From assembly GCA_963740605.1 (NCBI GenBank), contig CAVUFC010000022.1, positions 620,001-684,000 on the forward strand: a stretch of 64,000 nucleotides of DNA, in the 5' to 3' direction. Source of the stretch: DASSUW01 sp963740605. Lineage in GTDB: Bacteria > Actinomycetota > Thermoleophilia > Solirubrobacterales > Solirubrobacteraceae. This document shows, piece by piece, positions 17,517-28,490 of the stretch. The first letter of the stretch is position 1. The number at the start of each line of letters is the position of its first letter. The notes under the pieces were generated by a model. The model saw only the letters and a program-made list of their open reading frames with translations, was not told where the DNA came from and did not search any database. A program made the position numbers and the translations under genes.

Positions 17517-18637
17517 GCCGCTCCGCCCTCGACCGCCCGCAGCGGCGGCGTCGTACCGTCGACCACCCGGGCCGGGACCGCGTGCGCGAACTCCACGAGG
17601 AGCTGCCGGTACCGGGCGAGCGACCGGATCGAGACCCACTCCTCCGGGCCGTGATGACCCTCGCCCGCGGGCCCGAACTCGACGGCGGGGACGCCGGCGC
17701 GCAGGAACGACACCGCATCGGAAGCGCCGTCGCGGCCGACCGACACCGAGGCGCCGTCACCGAGCGGCGCGACGACCTCGCACAGCGCGCGCACATACGG
17801 GTTCGACGGCGACACGTGCGCGGGCGGGAAGATGAACGTCCGCTTGACGTCGATGTCCGGGATCATGCGGATCTGCTCGAGGATGTCCCCGGGGTCCTGG
17901 TTGGGCAGATAGCGGATGTCGACGTCCATGGCACAGGCGTCCGGAACCTTGTTCGGCGCGTCGCCCCCGACGATCCGCCCGAGGTTGATCGATGGCCGGT
18001 CGAACATGTCGGACGACTCGCGCGAGAACGGCATCGACTCGATTCGCCGAAAGACGTCAACCGCCTTCACGATCGCGTTGTCGCCGAGCCACGGCGTCGA
18101 GCCGTGCGCGGCGCGCCCGCGGACGTGGATCCGCGCCGCCAGCACGCCCTTGGCCTGGACGCCGATGTGCAGGTTGGTCGGCTCGCCGGTGATCGCGAAG
18201 TCGCCGACGTAGCCGCGCCGGACGAGGTCGTCACTGGAGCGGCGCTCGATGTCCTCGGACTCCTCGTCGGGCACGATCACGAGCCGCACCCGCACGGCAG
18301 GCTGGCCTGCGAGGTCGTGCAGGGCGCACATCATCGCCGCGAGCCCGCCCTTCATGTCGTAGGCGCCGCGGCCGTACAGCCGGTCGCCCTCGATGCGCGG
18401 CGAGAACTGCTCCGGATGCCCGGGGACGACGTCCAGGTGGCCGTGAAACACGAGCGTCGGGGCCCCTTCCGGCCCGACCGATGCGGTGAGTGCATGAAGC
18501 TCGCCGAAGCGATGCGCTTCGACGTCGATGTCCCGTGCCTCGAGCCAGCCCTTCACGAACCCCGCCGCGGCATGCAGCCCTTCCGCGGTCGACGTGTCGT
18601 AGGTAACGAGGCGCTCGGTCAGAACGCGTTCATCCAC
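17513..18637 (-). CDS. M20-family metallopeptidase (ArgE/DapE-like)
   Basis: A 374-residue zinc hydrolase of the M20 family. Metal ligands and the catalytic acid are visible: FHGHLDVVPG (His and catalytic Asp), GRGAYDMKGGLA (bridging Asp), PDEESED (general base Glu plus ligand), TGEPTN and the C-terminal EFGPAGEGHHGPEEWV. The dimerisation domain includes GRAAHGSTPWLGDNA. It removes acyl groups or cleaves small peptides such as acetylornithine or succinyl-diaminopimelate; the exact substrate is not clear. GTG at 18637 is preferred over the ATG at 18700, because the latter would overlap the ribosome binding site and start of the divergent gene. Confidence 0.85.
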   Translation of the reverse strand: MDERVLTERLVTYDTSTAEGLHAAAGFVKGWLEARDIDVEAHRFGELHALTASVGPEGAPTLVFHGHLDVVPGHPEQFSPRIEGDRLYGRGAYDMKGGLAAMMCALHDLAGQPAVRVRLVIVPDEESEDIERRSSDDLVRRGYVGDFAITGEPTNLHIGVQAKGVLAARIHVRGRAAHGSTPWLGDNAIVKAVDVFRRIESMPFSRESSDMFDRPSINLGRIVGGDAPNKVPDACAMDVDIRYLPNQDPGDILEQIRMIPDIDVKRTFIFPPAHVSPSNPYVRALCEVVAPLGDGASVSVGRDGASDAVSFLRAGVPAVEFGPAGEGHHGPEEWVSIRSLARYRQLLVEFAHAVPARVVDGTTPPLRAVEGGAA

Positions 18638-18698
18638 CGCCAGGAGGGTAGCGGCGGCATGAGAGAATCCCCCTTGGAAGGCGACAAGGAGAGCAGCC

Positions 18699-19241
18699 AT
18701 GACGCACGCGAGCCACCAGACTGTCCGTCTCTCGCAGGGGAAGCACCGCGACCCCGAGCACGGAGCGTGCGTGATGGAGCTGTCTTCGATGCTGGCCGGC
18801 GAGCCGTTCTCCGACCGCCCGCGCTGCGTCGATCCCGTGATCGCCGCGTTCCTGCGTACCTATAACGACGGCCTCGACGACGGCCGTCGCCAGGACCTGT
18901 ACCCGCTCGCCGCCGCGGTCGTCGGCACGCGCACGGTCGCCAGCGTCCAGGCCGAACGCGCCCGCATGTGCCTGCGCTGGGCCGCCGAGCGTGCCGGCGC
19001 GCACCGGCACGGACCGCGACGTCTGCTGCCGCGGCGCCAGCTTGCCCCCGACGGCCGACTCGGCGACGACGCCGCCGGCACGCTCGCCGGGCGCCTCGCC
19101 GTCAAGCTCGCGACCAAGCGGCGCGTGGCGGGCGGCCACGAGGCGGCGCTGGCGTTCGTGCACGAGCTGCTCGCCGTGGGCGCCGCCCCGACACCGACGC
19201 CGACGGTCTCCAAGTCTGAACGCGAGAAGACCGCCCTCTAG
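18699..19241 (+). CDS. Conserved actinobacterial hypothetical protein
   Basis: A 180-residue protein with a well-placed ribosome binding site (AAGGAG, about 10 bp before the ATG). The N-terminal half has the distinctive segment CVMELSSMLAGEPFSDRPRCVDPVIAAFLRTYND, then RQDLYPLAAAVVGTR. I recognise this as a recurring actinobacterial hypothetical family with no assigned function. The C-terminus is Ala/Arg-rich and ends in a Thr/Pro stretch (PTPTPTVSK). No membrane segment or signal peptide. It is divergent from the M20 peptidase and convergent with atpC, 15 bp away. Confidence 0.75.
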   Translation: MTHASHQTVRLSQGKHRDPEHGACVMELSSMLAGEPFSDRPRCVDPVIAAFLRTYNDGLDDGRRQDLYPLAAAVVGTRTVASVQAERARMCLRWAAERAGAHRHGPRRLLPRRQLAPDGRLGDDAAGTLAGRLAVKLATKRRVAGGHEAALAFVHELLAVGAAPTPTPTVSKSEREKTAL

Positions 19242-19256
19242 GCGGCCTCGTCGCGT

Positions 19257-19669
19257 TCAGCCACCCTCGGCGATTTTCAGGAAGGCCTCGTAGCGGCGTT
19301 TGTCGCGCGCCGCTGCGCGGGCCTCCTCGGTGTCCTCTTCGGCGTTGGAGAGCTCCTGCTCGGCGCGCTCGAGCCGGCTGCGCAGGTCCGCCGTGTCGAG
19401 CTCGTCGACGGGGAACACCTCGTCGACGAGCACGAGCGCGTGCGTGCCGGCGATCTGCAGGAAGCCCTCGCCCTGCGCATAGCGCACGACGTCGGACTCG
19501 GACTTGTAGAGCCGCAGCTCGGTCGGGTCGAGCATCGCGAGCAGCGGCTGGTGGTTGGCCAGCAGGCCGATCGAGCCGACCGCCGTCTTGGTGGACACGA
19601 GCTCCACCTCGTCGTTGAAGACCTCGCCCTCGGGGGTGAGGACCTCGACCTGGAAGGGCGTGCGAGCCA

Positions 19670-19670
<1 letters not shown>
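19257..19670 (-). CDS. atpC: ATP synthase F1 subunit epsilon
   Basis: A 137-residue epsilon subunit: an N-terminal beta-sandwich (FQVEVLTPEGEVFNDEVELVSTKTAVGSIGLLANHQPLLAML) and a C-terminal helical hairpin (ADLRSRLERAEQELSNAEEDTEEARAAARDKRRYEAFLKI). It sits on the central stalk with gamma and can inhibit ATP hydrolysis. It is the last gene of the operon, with its ATG overlapping the atpD stop by one base (TGATG). Confidence 0.97.
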
Positions 19671-21112
<1,442 letters not shown>

Positions 21113-21119
21113 TCTGAAT

Positions 21120-21172
21120 CTCCTTTTTCGCCCTGCCGGTCCTCGCAAGCTCGGACCTTCGGGCGACGTTAC
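21120..21172 (-). repeat. Hairpin element copy 1, between atpG and atpD
   Basis: A 53-bp element spans from the atpG stop codon to the atpD ribosome binding site. It is nearly identical to the copy before atpA (23731-23782). It can fold as an outer stem CGCCC (21129-21133) with GGGCG (21161-21165) and an inner stem GGTCC (21138-21142) with GGACC (21153-21157). In the other copy the inner stem is GGTGC with GCACC, so one pair has switched from C-G to G-C while staying paired. That is the mark of a selected structure, seen here in two copies only. Confidence 0.8.
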
Positions 21173-22071
21173 GTAAGGCCCTCGGCCCCCGATACGACTT
21201 CCAAGATTTCCTGGGTGATCTCCGCCTGACGCTCGCGGTTCATCTGCAGCGTGAGGTCCTTGATGATGTCCCCGGCGTTCTCTGACGCGTTGCGCATCGC
21301 GGTCATGCGCGCGCCGTGCTCGGAGGCGGTCGACTCGAGCAGCGCCCGGAAGATCGAGATCTCCACGTACGCGGGGATCAGGCGCTTGAGGATGTCCTCG
21401 GGGTCGGGCTCGTATTCGACGAGCGCGTGGTGCGAGGACTTGTCCTCGCTGTCGTCCTCGTCCTCGTCCTCGGCCTCGAGAATCGTGGCGTGCTGCAGCG
21501 GCAGCAGCGTCTCGCGCGTCACCTCCTGGGTGAGCGGCGAGATGTAGCCGTTGTAGATGATCTCGACCTGGTCGACCTCGCCGTCGACGTACGCGGCCAT
21601 GAGGTTCTGGGCGATGTCGCGCGCGTCGCCGTAGGCCGGCCGGTCGGTGAAGCCGGTGTAGCTGCCGGCGACCTCGCGGCCGCGGAAGGTCAGCGATGAC
21701 ACGCCGCGCCGGCCCGACGCGTACCAGACCATCGAGCGACCCTCGCCCTCGTGCTCGGCCGCCGCGCGCACACCGGCGCGAACGATCTGCGAGTTGAAGG
21801 CGCCGGCCAGCCCGCGGTCACCCGTGACGAGCAGCATCCCGACCTTGTCGACCGACTCGTGCTCGTTGAGGATCGGCAGGTTCGGGACGTTGCCGGCCGC
21901 TTCCGCGGCCTGGCGCGTCATCCGCCGGATCGCCGACGCATAGGGACGCAGCGCCTCGATGCGCTGCTCGGCACGGCGCAGCCGCGCGGCGGCGACCATC
22001 TCCATCGCGCGCGTGATCTTCTGGATGTTCTTGACCGAAGCGATCCGGTTCTTGACTTCCTTCTGCGCCAT
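21169..22071 (-). CDS. atpG: ATP synthase F1 subunit gamma
   Basis: A 300-residue rotor subunit with the canonical N-terminal helix (VKNRIASVKNIQKITRAMEMVAAARLRRAE) and C-terminal helix (RMTAMRNASENAGDIIKDLTLQMNRERQAEITQEILEVVSGAEGL) that form the coiled-coil axle. The middle Rossmann-like part has LLVTGDRGLAGAFN. About residues 200-220 contain an acidic insertion (EAEDEDEDDSEDKSSHH) not found in classical gamma subunits such as E. coli. It follows atpA by three bases. The insertion is in the globular part and may be surface-exposed. Confidence 0.96.
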   Translation of the reverse strand: MAQKEVKNRIASVKNIQKITRAMEMVAAARLRRAEQRIEALRPYASAIRRMTRQAAEAAGNVPNLPILNEHESVDKVGMLLVTGDRGLAGAFNSQIVRAGVRAAAEHEGEGRSMVWYASGRRGVSSLTFRGREVAGSYTGFTDRPAYGDARDIAQNLMAAYVDGEVDQVEIIYNGYISPLTQEVTRETLLPLQHATILEAEDEDEDDSEDKSSHHALVEYEPDPEDILKRLIPAYVEISIFRALLESTASEHGARMTAMRNASENAGDIIKDLTLQMNRERQAEITQEILEVVSGAEGLT

Positions 22072-22074
22072 GGC

Positions 22075-23724
<1,650 letters not shown>

Positions 23725-23730
23725 AAGAGA

Positions 23731-23782
23731 CTCCTTTTCGCCCTGCCGGTGCTCGCGAGCTCGCACCTTCGGGCGACGTTAC
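23731..23782 (-). repeat. Hairpin element copy 2, between atpH and atpA
   Basis: The 52-bp copy runs from the atpH stop to the atpA ribosome binding site. It differs from copy 1 (21120-21172) by one T in a T run and three substitutions. Two of these (23751 and 23764) are compensatory: GGTGC pairs with GCACC here. The outer stem CGCCC with GGGCG is unchanged. It places the AAAGGAG site directly after the stem, in front of a TTG start. Confidence 0.8.
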
Positions 23783-24309
23783 ATTTTCACGACTTGCTTG
23801 CGAAGTTGTTCGAGTCGGTTGCGCACGGACGCGTCGAGGACGGAGTTGCCGACCCGCACGACGATCCCACCCAGGATCTCCGGGTCGACGTTGGCTGAGA
23901 GCTCCACCTTGCGGTCGGTCTGCTCGGAGATGCGATCGCCGAGCTGCTCGACGATCGCCTTGTCGAGCTCGACCGCTGACGTGATGTGCACCGGCAGCAG
24001 CTTGTTCTCCTCTTCCCACATCGCGTCGTAGTTCGAGCGGATGCGGAAGAGGACCGGCATGCGGTGCTTCTCGATCAGCAGCTTGAGGAAGTTCAGGATC
24101 ACCGGGTCGGCGTCCGACACGACGAGATCGAGCCCGTCCTGCTTCTCCTTCGTCGCGAAGTAGGGCGAGAAGAAGAACACCTGCAGGTCACGGTTCTCGC
24201 TCAGGGCGTCGGAGAACGCGCCGAGCTGCTCGCGGACGACGTCGAGCTTGTCCTGCTCGTTCGCGACCTCGAACAGCGACCGGGCGTAGACCACGGCGAT
24301 CTCTTCCAT
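23779..24309 (-). CDS. atpH: ATP synthase F1 subunit delta
   Basis: A 176-residue delta subunit that clamps the peripheral stalk to the F1 head. It shows the N-terminal helical domain (VYARSLFEVANEQDKLDVVREQLGAFSDAL) and the conserved C-terminal segment VELSANVDPEILGGIVVRVGNSVLDASVRNRLEQLRKQ. Start and length are normal. Its ATG at 24309 abuts the atpF stop, and its own stop lies inside the hairpin element copy 2. Confidence 0.95.
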   Translation of the reverse strand: MEEIAVVYARSLFEVANEQDKLDVVREQLGAFSDALSENRDLQVFFFSPYFATKEKQDGLDLVVSDADPVILNFLKLLIEKHRMPVLFRIRSNYDAMWEEENKLLPVHITSAVELDKAIVEQLGDRISEQTDRKVELSANVDPEILGGIVVRVGNSVLDASVRNRLEQLRKQVVKM

Positions 24310-24870
24310 CTAGCGGTCCTCACCCCCGGAGAGCGACGCGAAGTCCAGCTCGGAAAGGGCTTCCTCGACGAGCCGCTTCTGGTCGTCGTCGGTGAGCGAC
24401 TTGCGGGCGACCTTCTCCGCGGCGAGCACGGTCAGGTCGGCCACCTCGGCGCGGATCGCCTGGATGGCGCGGCGCGTCTCGGCCTCGATGTCGCGACGCG
24501 TCTGCTCCATCATCTCCTCGCGCTTGGAGCGGGCGTCGGCGAGGATCTCGTTCTCCGCCGCCTCGCCGGTCTTGCGCGCGCGGGCGACGATGTCGTCGGC
24601 CTGACCCCGTGCCTCGGAGAGCCGCTCGCGGTACTCCGCGAGGATCTGCTCTGCCTCCGCTCGCGTGTGCTCCGCCGCGTCGATCGAGTCCTCGATCGCC
24701 TTCTGGCGACGGTCGAGCGCCTCGGCGATGCGCGGGAACGCGACCTTGGCGAGCAGGTACATCGACAGACCGAAGACAACGAGCGTCCAGATCATCAGCC
24801 CGACGTCGGGCGAGACCAGGAAGCTGCCGCCTGAGTCCTCAGCCGCGACGATGACGGAAAGGTTCGCCAT
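24310..24870 (-). CDS. atpF: ATP synthase Fo subunit b
   Basis: A 186-residue stator subunit: one N-terminal transmembrane helix (GLMIWTLVVFGLSMYLLAKVAF, about residues 24-45) followed by a long, highly charged helix rich in Ala, Glu and Arg that forms the peripheral stalk dimer. The PRIAEALDRRQKAIEDSIDAAE segment right after the membrane helix is typical. It lies between atpE and atpH with no gaps. Confidence 0.95.
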   Translation of the reverse strand: MANLSVIVAAEDSGGSFLVSPDVGLMIWTLVVFGLSMYLLAKVAFPRIAEALDRRQKAIEDSIDAAEHTRAEAEQILAEYRERLSEARGQADDIVARARKTGEAAENEILADARSKREEMMEQTRRDIEAETRRAIQAIRAEVADLTVLAAEKVARKSLTDDDQKRLVEEALSELDFASLSGGEDR

Positions 24871-24876
24871 GGCGGC

Positions 24877-25146
24877 CTAGAGGAAGAAGGCGATGAGGCC
24901 CGCCACGAGGCCGTAGAAGAAGCACGCCTCGGTAAGCGCGAAGCCGAGCCACTGGATGCCGGTGATCTCGTCGCGCATCTCGGGCTGGCGGGTCACCGAC
25001 TCGATGACCTTGCCGAAGATGATGCCGATGCCGACGCCGGCACCCACGGCACCCAGGCCGCCGCCGACGCCGAGCGCGATCGCCTTACCGGCGTCTGCGC
25101 CGTCGTCCACAGCGGCGAAGACGATGGTCATGAGGGTTGCGAGCAC
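24877..25146 (-). CDS. atpE: ATP synthase Fo subunit c
   Basis: An 89-residue proteolipid hairpin. Helix 1 has the glycine motif (GVGGGLGAVGAGVGIGIIFG), the polar loop has RQPE and helix 2 has the ion-carrying Glu in FALTEACFFYGL (about residue 73). The Glu without extra Gln/Ser ligands around it suggests proton rather than sodium coupling, an inference. GTG at 25146 is chosen, 10 bases after AAAGGAG; the first ATG (25131) lies too far from that site. The frame is open far upstream but that part is antisense noise over atpB. Confidence 0.94.
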   Translation of the reverse strand: MLATLMTIVFAAVDDGADAGKAIALGVGGGLGAVGAGVGIGIIFGKVIESVTRQPEMRDEITGIQWLGFALTEACFFYGLVAGLIAFFL

Positions 25147-25166
25147 TAAAACCAGACTCCTTTGGG

Positions 25167-26063
25167 TTAGTGGCTCTCGGCGACCGCGCCGCCGAGGTAG
25201 ATGGCAGTCAGCGTGGCGAAGATGAACGCCTGAAGCGTTGCGACCAGGCCGACCTCGAAGAGGAACAGGATCACGCCGAGCGGGAGGGTGATCCAGCCCA
25301 GCACCTCGAGACCCAGCAGGACGGCGAGGCCGCCGGACATGAACAGGATGATCAGGTGGCCGGCGAGGATGTTGGCGAAAAGACGTACGGAGAGGCTGAT
25401 GAGCCGCATGAAGTTCGACAAGAACTCCAAGATGAAGATGAACACGGCCATCCCGCCCGTCACGCCCGCGGGGATCAGGCCCTTCAAGTAGCCGCCGACC
25501 CCCTTCGCGCGGATGCCTTCGACGTTGTAGGTCACGAAGACGATGAGGGCCAGGGTGAGCGGCACAGCGAGGTTGGCGGTCGCGGAGTAGATCGCGAACG
25601 CCGGTACCTGCACCCCGAAGAAGTCGAACTTCTCCTGCGTGTTGGTCGGCAGCGGGATGTAACCGATCAGGTTGCTGAACCAGATGAAGAGGAAGAGCGA
25701 CCCGATGAAGGGGAAGTACTTCTTGGCCATCTTGTCGTCGAGGTTCCCGCGCGTGATGTTGTCCCGCATCAGCGAGAAGAGAACCTCGACCGCCGTCTGG
25801 ACCCGGTTCGGCCGCGCCTGCATCCGGCGCGAGATCCAGATCATCGTCGCGCACGTGAGGATCGCGGCGATCACCAGGTACATCACGGCCTTGTTGATGT
25901 CGAGCGGGCCGGGAAGGTTGACCCAGGTGTCGAGCTTGAACTCGTTCTGGGGCTGGAACTCGTTGTTGTCGCGCCGCGTGAAGCCGAAGATCAGGAAGAT
26001 CGCGATGAGCGACAGCGCGTAGAACCCGAGAACTCCGAAGATGATCTTGTTCCGGGTCTTCAT
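25167..26063 (-). CDS. atpB: ATP synthase Fo subunit a
   Basis: A 298-residue membrane subunit that forms the half channels. The essential Arg is in RLISLSVRLFANILAGH, and the last helices (LFLFEVGLVATLQAFIFATLTAIYL) carry the expected Glu and Gln. The N-terminus has one membrane helix (IIFGVLGFYALSLIAIFLIFGF). ATG at 26063 is chosen; it overlaps the atpI stop (ATGA). The frame remains open upstream, but only as a shadow of atpI. Confidence 0.95.
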   Translation of the reverse strand: MKTRNKIIFGVLGFYALSLIAIFLIFGFTRRDNNEFQPQNEFKLDTWVNLPGPLDINKAVMYLVIAAILTCATMIWISRRMQARPNRVQTAVEVLFSLMRDNITRGNLDDKMAKKYFPFIGSLFLFIWFSNLIGYIPLPTNTQEKFDFFGVQVPAFAIYSATANLAVPLTLALIVFVTYNVEGIRAKGVGGYLKGLIPAGVTGGMAVFIFILEFLSNFMRLISLSVRLFANILAGHLIILFMSGGLAVLLGLEVLGWITLPLGVILFLFEVGLVATLQAFIFATLTAIYLGGAVAESH

Positions 26064-26467
26064 GGGCGTGGCGTCTTCCTCTCCATGGGGCGGATGATCA
26101 AAGAGGTGGCGAAGTAGACGGTGAACGCGACGAGCACCGTGATGCCCGCCGTGAGACCGTCCTCCCGGTCGGCGATCAAGCCGACGGCCAGGATGGTAAG
26201 GCCGATGAGCCAGGCGCGTATTACCAAAGACGCCATGTTCAGGCCGAGCGCCGTCTTCACGTCGCCGGCGCGCTCGGCCCGCCGCTCGACCGTGACGGCC
26301 ACCACGCGCTGGATGATCCACGCCGCGGCGCCGACCACGTAACCCAGCACGGGCGCCCCCAGCAGCACCACGAACGGCGCGGCCAGGACGACCACGATGA
26401 TGTCGAGGTAGCGGACGAACGCCAGCGGGTCGTGAAGCGACCCAGCGACGCTGGGCTCAGCGGGCAC
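26060..26467 (-). CDS. atpI: ATP synthase protein I-like membrane protein
   Basis: A 135-residue protein with four predicted transmembrane helices (YLDIIVVVLAAPFVVLLG, APVLGYVVGAAAWIIQRVV, LVIRAWLIGLTILAVGLIA, GLTAGITVLVAFTVYFATSLII). Its position as first gene before atpB is that of AtpI, which assists c-ring assembly and Mg uptake in some bacteria. Sequence identity to AtpI is weak by eye, so the name rests mainly on topology and context. GTG at 26467 is the likely start; the ribosome binding site is poor. Confidence 0.72.
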   Translation of the reverse strand: MPAEPSVAGSLHDPLAFVRYLDIIVVVLAAPFVVLLGAPVLGYVVGAAAWIIQRVVAVTVERRAERAGDVKTALGLNMASLVIRAWLIGLTILAVGLIADREDGLTAGITVLVAFTVYFATSLIIRPMERKTPRP

Positions 26468-26589
26468 GGACAAGCTCTTTGTCACCGGGCATGGGCATAG
26501 AAGAACGGGCCACCCACCGGCCATCCCCGCGCGCGTCTGGCTGCGGCGGGAGCCGGAAGGCCCGCTCCCTGGCCTGGGCGGCACGGCGC

Positions 26590-26619
26590 AGTCTAGCCAC
26601 AAATTTGAGTTTGTAACAA
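26590..26619 (-). promoter_or_regulatory. Predicted promoter of the atp operon
   Basis: On the minus strand TTGTTA (26619-26614) and TAGACT (26595-26590) are 18 bp apart, in a locally AT-rich patch that stands out in this GC-rich DNA. The site is about 120 bp upstream of the atpI start, leaving a long leader. No other candidate of equal quality was seen in the 300-bp gap up to the divergent regulator gene; the rest of that gap shows no gene. Confidence 0.45.
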
Positions 26620-26768
26620 CTTTGTGACACCCGGCGCATGTCGGGGCGAGAGGGCGAAACGTTGCCATCACCCTTCCGCTGTGGGCTGGGCTGCAAGCCA
26701 GCGGTCTCGAGCCCCGGCGAACCACCCGCACATACATACGAGCGTGCGAATGACGCTACGCTCCCACC

Positions 26769-27131
26769 ATCGCCGACGAGCCCGACACGTGCGACCTGCT
26801 GTGCCTGGATCTGCCAAAGGCCGAACGAGCGCGACGCGAGCTCCCACCGGCCAGGGCGCTCGAGGCCTGGGCGGCTGCGGCGAAGGCGCTCGGAGACCCC
26901 ACACGGCTTGCGATCGCGGTGGCACTCGGATCGAGCGGGACCGCGTGCGTGTGCGATCTGGCGTGGATCGTCGGTCGCGACGAGAAGCTCGTCTCGCACC
27001 ATGTCCGCGCGCTGCGTAGCGCCGGCCTGGCGGCCTCGATGCGCGCGGGCAAGATGGTCATGTACGAGCTCACGGACCGCGGCCGCGCGCTGTTGACTGC
27101 CGTCTCCGTCGCGGAGCAGGTGCGCGCGTGA
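26769..27131 (+). CDS. ArsR/SmtB-family metal-sensing regulator, start codon uncertain
   Basis: The reading frame encodes a full metalloregulator with a Cys-rich N-terminus (CDLLCLDLPKAE), KALGDPTRLAIAVAL, CVCDLAWIVG and the recognition helix LVSHHVRALRSAGLA. It resembles the cadmium/lead sensor group (CmtR/CadC-like). Homologues of this style typically begin Met-Ala-Asp; here the equivalent codon is ATC at 26769, with an in-frame TGA 18 bp upstream and no ATG, GTG or TTG before 26919. Starting at 26919 would remove the N-terminal half of the fold. Either ATC or a CTG (26796) is used, or the start has been lost. The downstream exporter gene overlaps by four bases. Confidence 0.75.
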   Translation: MADEPDTCDLLCLDLPKAERARRELPPARALEAWAAAAKALGDPTRLAIAVALGSSGTACVCDLAWIVGRDEKLVSHHVRALRSAGLAASMRAGKMVMYELTDRGRALLTAVSVAEQVRA

Positions 27132-27856
27132 GCGCACCACTGGAGCTGCCGCTCGTCGCACCCGCGCCGTCCCGGCGGCAGGTCTCCGCGATCCCACGCG
27201 AGCGCTACCGCGAGCTCGCCTCGCGCGTGAAACTCCTGTCCTGGCTCTCGCTCGGAGCGATGAGCGTCGAGGGCATCGTGGCGCTCGTGGCCGGCATCAT
27301 GGCCGGCTCGATCGCGCTCGTCGGCTTCGGCCTCGACTCCGCGATCGAGGGCTTCGCGAGCGTGATCATCATCTGGCGATTCACCGGCTCGCGGCTGATG
27401 TCGCAGACCGCTGAGGAACGCGCGCAGAAGCTCGTGGCGATCCAGTTCTTTCTGCTCGCCCCGTACGTGGCGTTCGAATCCGTGCGGGCGCTGGTGGGTG
27501 GCGAGCATCCAGAGGTCAGCGTGCTGGGGATGGCGCTCGCCGTCTGGAGCTTGATCACGATGCCGTTGCTCGGTGTCGCCAAGCAGCGGATCGCGGAGCA
27601 GATCGGCTCGGCCGCGACCAAGGGCGAGGGTCGGCAGAACGTTCTCTGCGCCTACCTCGCCGGCGCGCTGCTCGTCGGCCTGGCCGGCAACGCGGTCGCG
27701 GGTGCCTGGTGGCTGGATCCCGTCGTCGGTCTGCTGATCGCAGCCGTCGCCGTCAGGGAAGGTGCCGAGGCGTGGCGCGGTGACGGCTGCTGCGTCGGCT
27801 CGCCGCTCGACGGCTACGCGGTCGCGGACGAGTGCGACGACGACTGCTGCCGCTGA
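27128..27856 (+). CDS. Cation diffusion facilitator-like metal exporter
   Basis: A 242-residue membrane protein with about six hydrophobic segments. The metal-site region GFGLDSAIEGFASVIIIWRF lies in a helix equivalent to CDF helix 2; Asp and Glu replace the His/Asp pair of zinc exporters. The C-terminus is Cys-rich (GDGCCVGS and ECDDDCCR), a probable soft-metal binding tail. The classical CDF cytoplasmic domain is absent. It overlaps the metal-sensing regulator by four bases, so the pair is a regulator-exporter operon, probably for cadmium, lead or similar. Metal specificity is inferred from context. Confidence 0.8.
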   Translation: MSAPLELPLVAPAPSRRQVSAIPRERYRELASRVKLLSWLSLGAMSVEGIVALVAGIMAGSIALVGFGLDSAIEGFASVIIIWRFTGSRLMSQTAEERAQKLVAIQFFLLAPYVAFESVRALVGGEHPEVSVLGMALAVWSLITMPLLGVAKQRIAEQIGSAATKGEGRQNVLCAYLAGALLVGLAGNAVAGAWWLDPVVGLLIAAVAVREGAEAWRGDGCCVGSPLDGYAVADECDDDCCR

Positions 27857-27860
27857 GCGG

Positions 27861-28490
27861 TCAGGCGGCAGCGAGCGGCTTGTCGCCGTAGTCGGCGGGC
27901 AGCCCGGCGCGCGAGTTCGCGCGCCACCGTCTCGGCGTCGTACTCGACGCGCTCGATCCGGACGGCGATCCGGCCGTCATCGTCAAGGTCGAGGACGGCG
28001 CACGCCCCGCGCGGGGCGCCGTCCTTGGGCTTGCCGACGGAGCCGCAGTTGACGAACAGCACGCCGCCGTACATGTCGATCCACGGTTTGTGCGTGTGTC
28101 CGAACACGAGTGTGTCGGCGTCCTCGCCCGCCACGAGCCGCTCGTAGAGGCGGGCCGGCTTGTCTTCGAACCGGTACTCGTCGACCTTGCGCGGCGACCC
28201 GCGAACCAGATGGATCCTGCGCTCGCCGACCTCGAACCGCAGATCGAACGGCAGCTCGCGCATGAAGTCCTTGGATGCCTGGTCGGTGTGTTCCAGCGTC
28301 CAAGCGACTGATTGCCGGCCGGGATCGCTCGTTCGGCGATCAGCGCGCAGACCTCGCTGGGATGCGGTCCGTAGCCGACGAGATCTCCGCCGCAGTAGGT
28401 GCGCGCGATGCCGATCTCGTCGATACGGGCGAGCGCGGCTTCGAGGGCCGGCAGCTTTACATGGATGTCGGTGATCACCGCGACGGCCAT
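27861..28490 (-). pseudogene. Metallophosphoesterase (YfcE-like), broken
   Basis: The start is intact (VAVITDIHVKLPALEAALARI, GGDLVGYGPHPSEVCALIAER). After IPAGN the homology continues in another frame (SVAWTLEHTDQASKDFMREL, then LVFGHTHKPWI and FVNCGSVGKPKDG) and returns to the first frame for the end (AGLPADYGDKPLAA). The segment that should hold the GNYD or GNHD catalytic motif is missing between the two parts, about 25-30 residues. The first metal motif has become DIHVKL instead of the usual DIHGNL. Two frameshifts, a deletion and a damaged motif mark a pseudogene. It overlaps the upstream arsenate reductase stop (TGATG). Confidence 0.82.

Noticed and set aside
14262..17654. A plus-strand open frame of 1130 codons opposite ugd and the LCP gene
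   Set aside because: It is antisense to two well-supported genes, is rich in Arg, Asp and Leu without motifs, and arises from GC-rich codon use on the true strand.
26630..26760. A riboswitch in the long leader or gap near the atp promoter
   Set aside because: A GCTGG/CCAGC pair and purine-rich stretches are present but no known class consensus could be matched, and the region lies upstream of the predicted promoter.
26919..27131. A short ArsR gene starting at GTG 26919
   Set aside because: It would start inside the winged-helix fold and lose the Cys-rich N-terminus that is clearly encoded in frame upstream.
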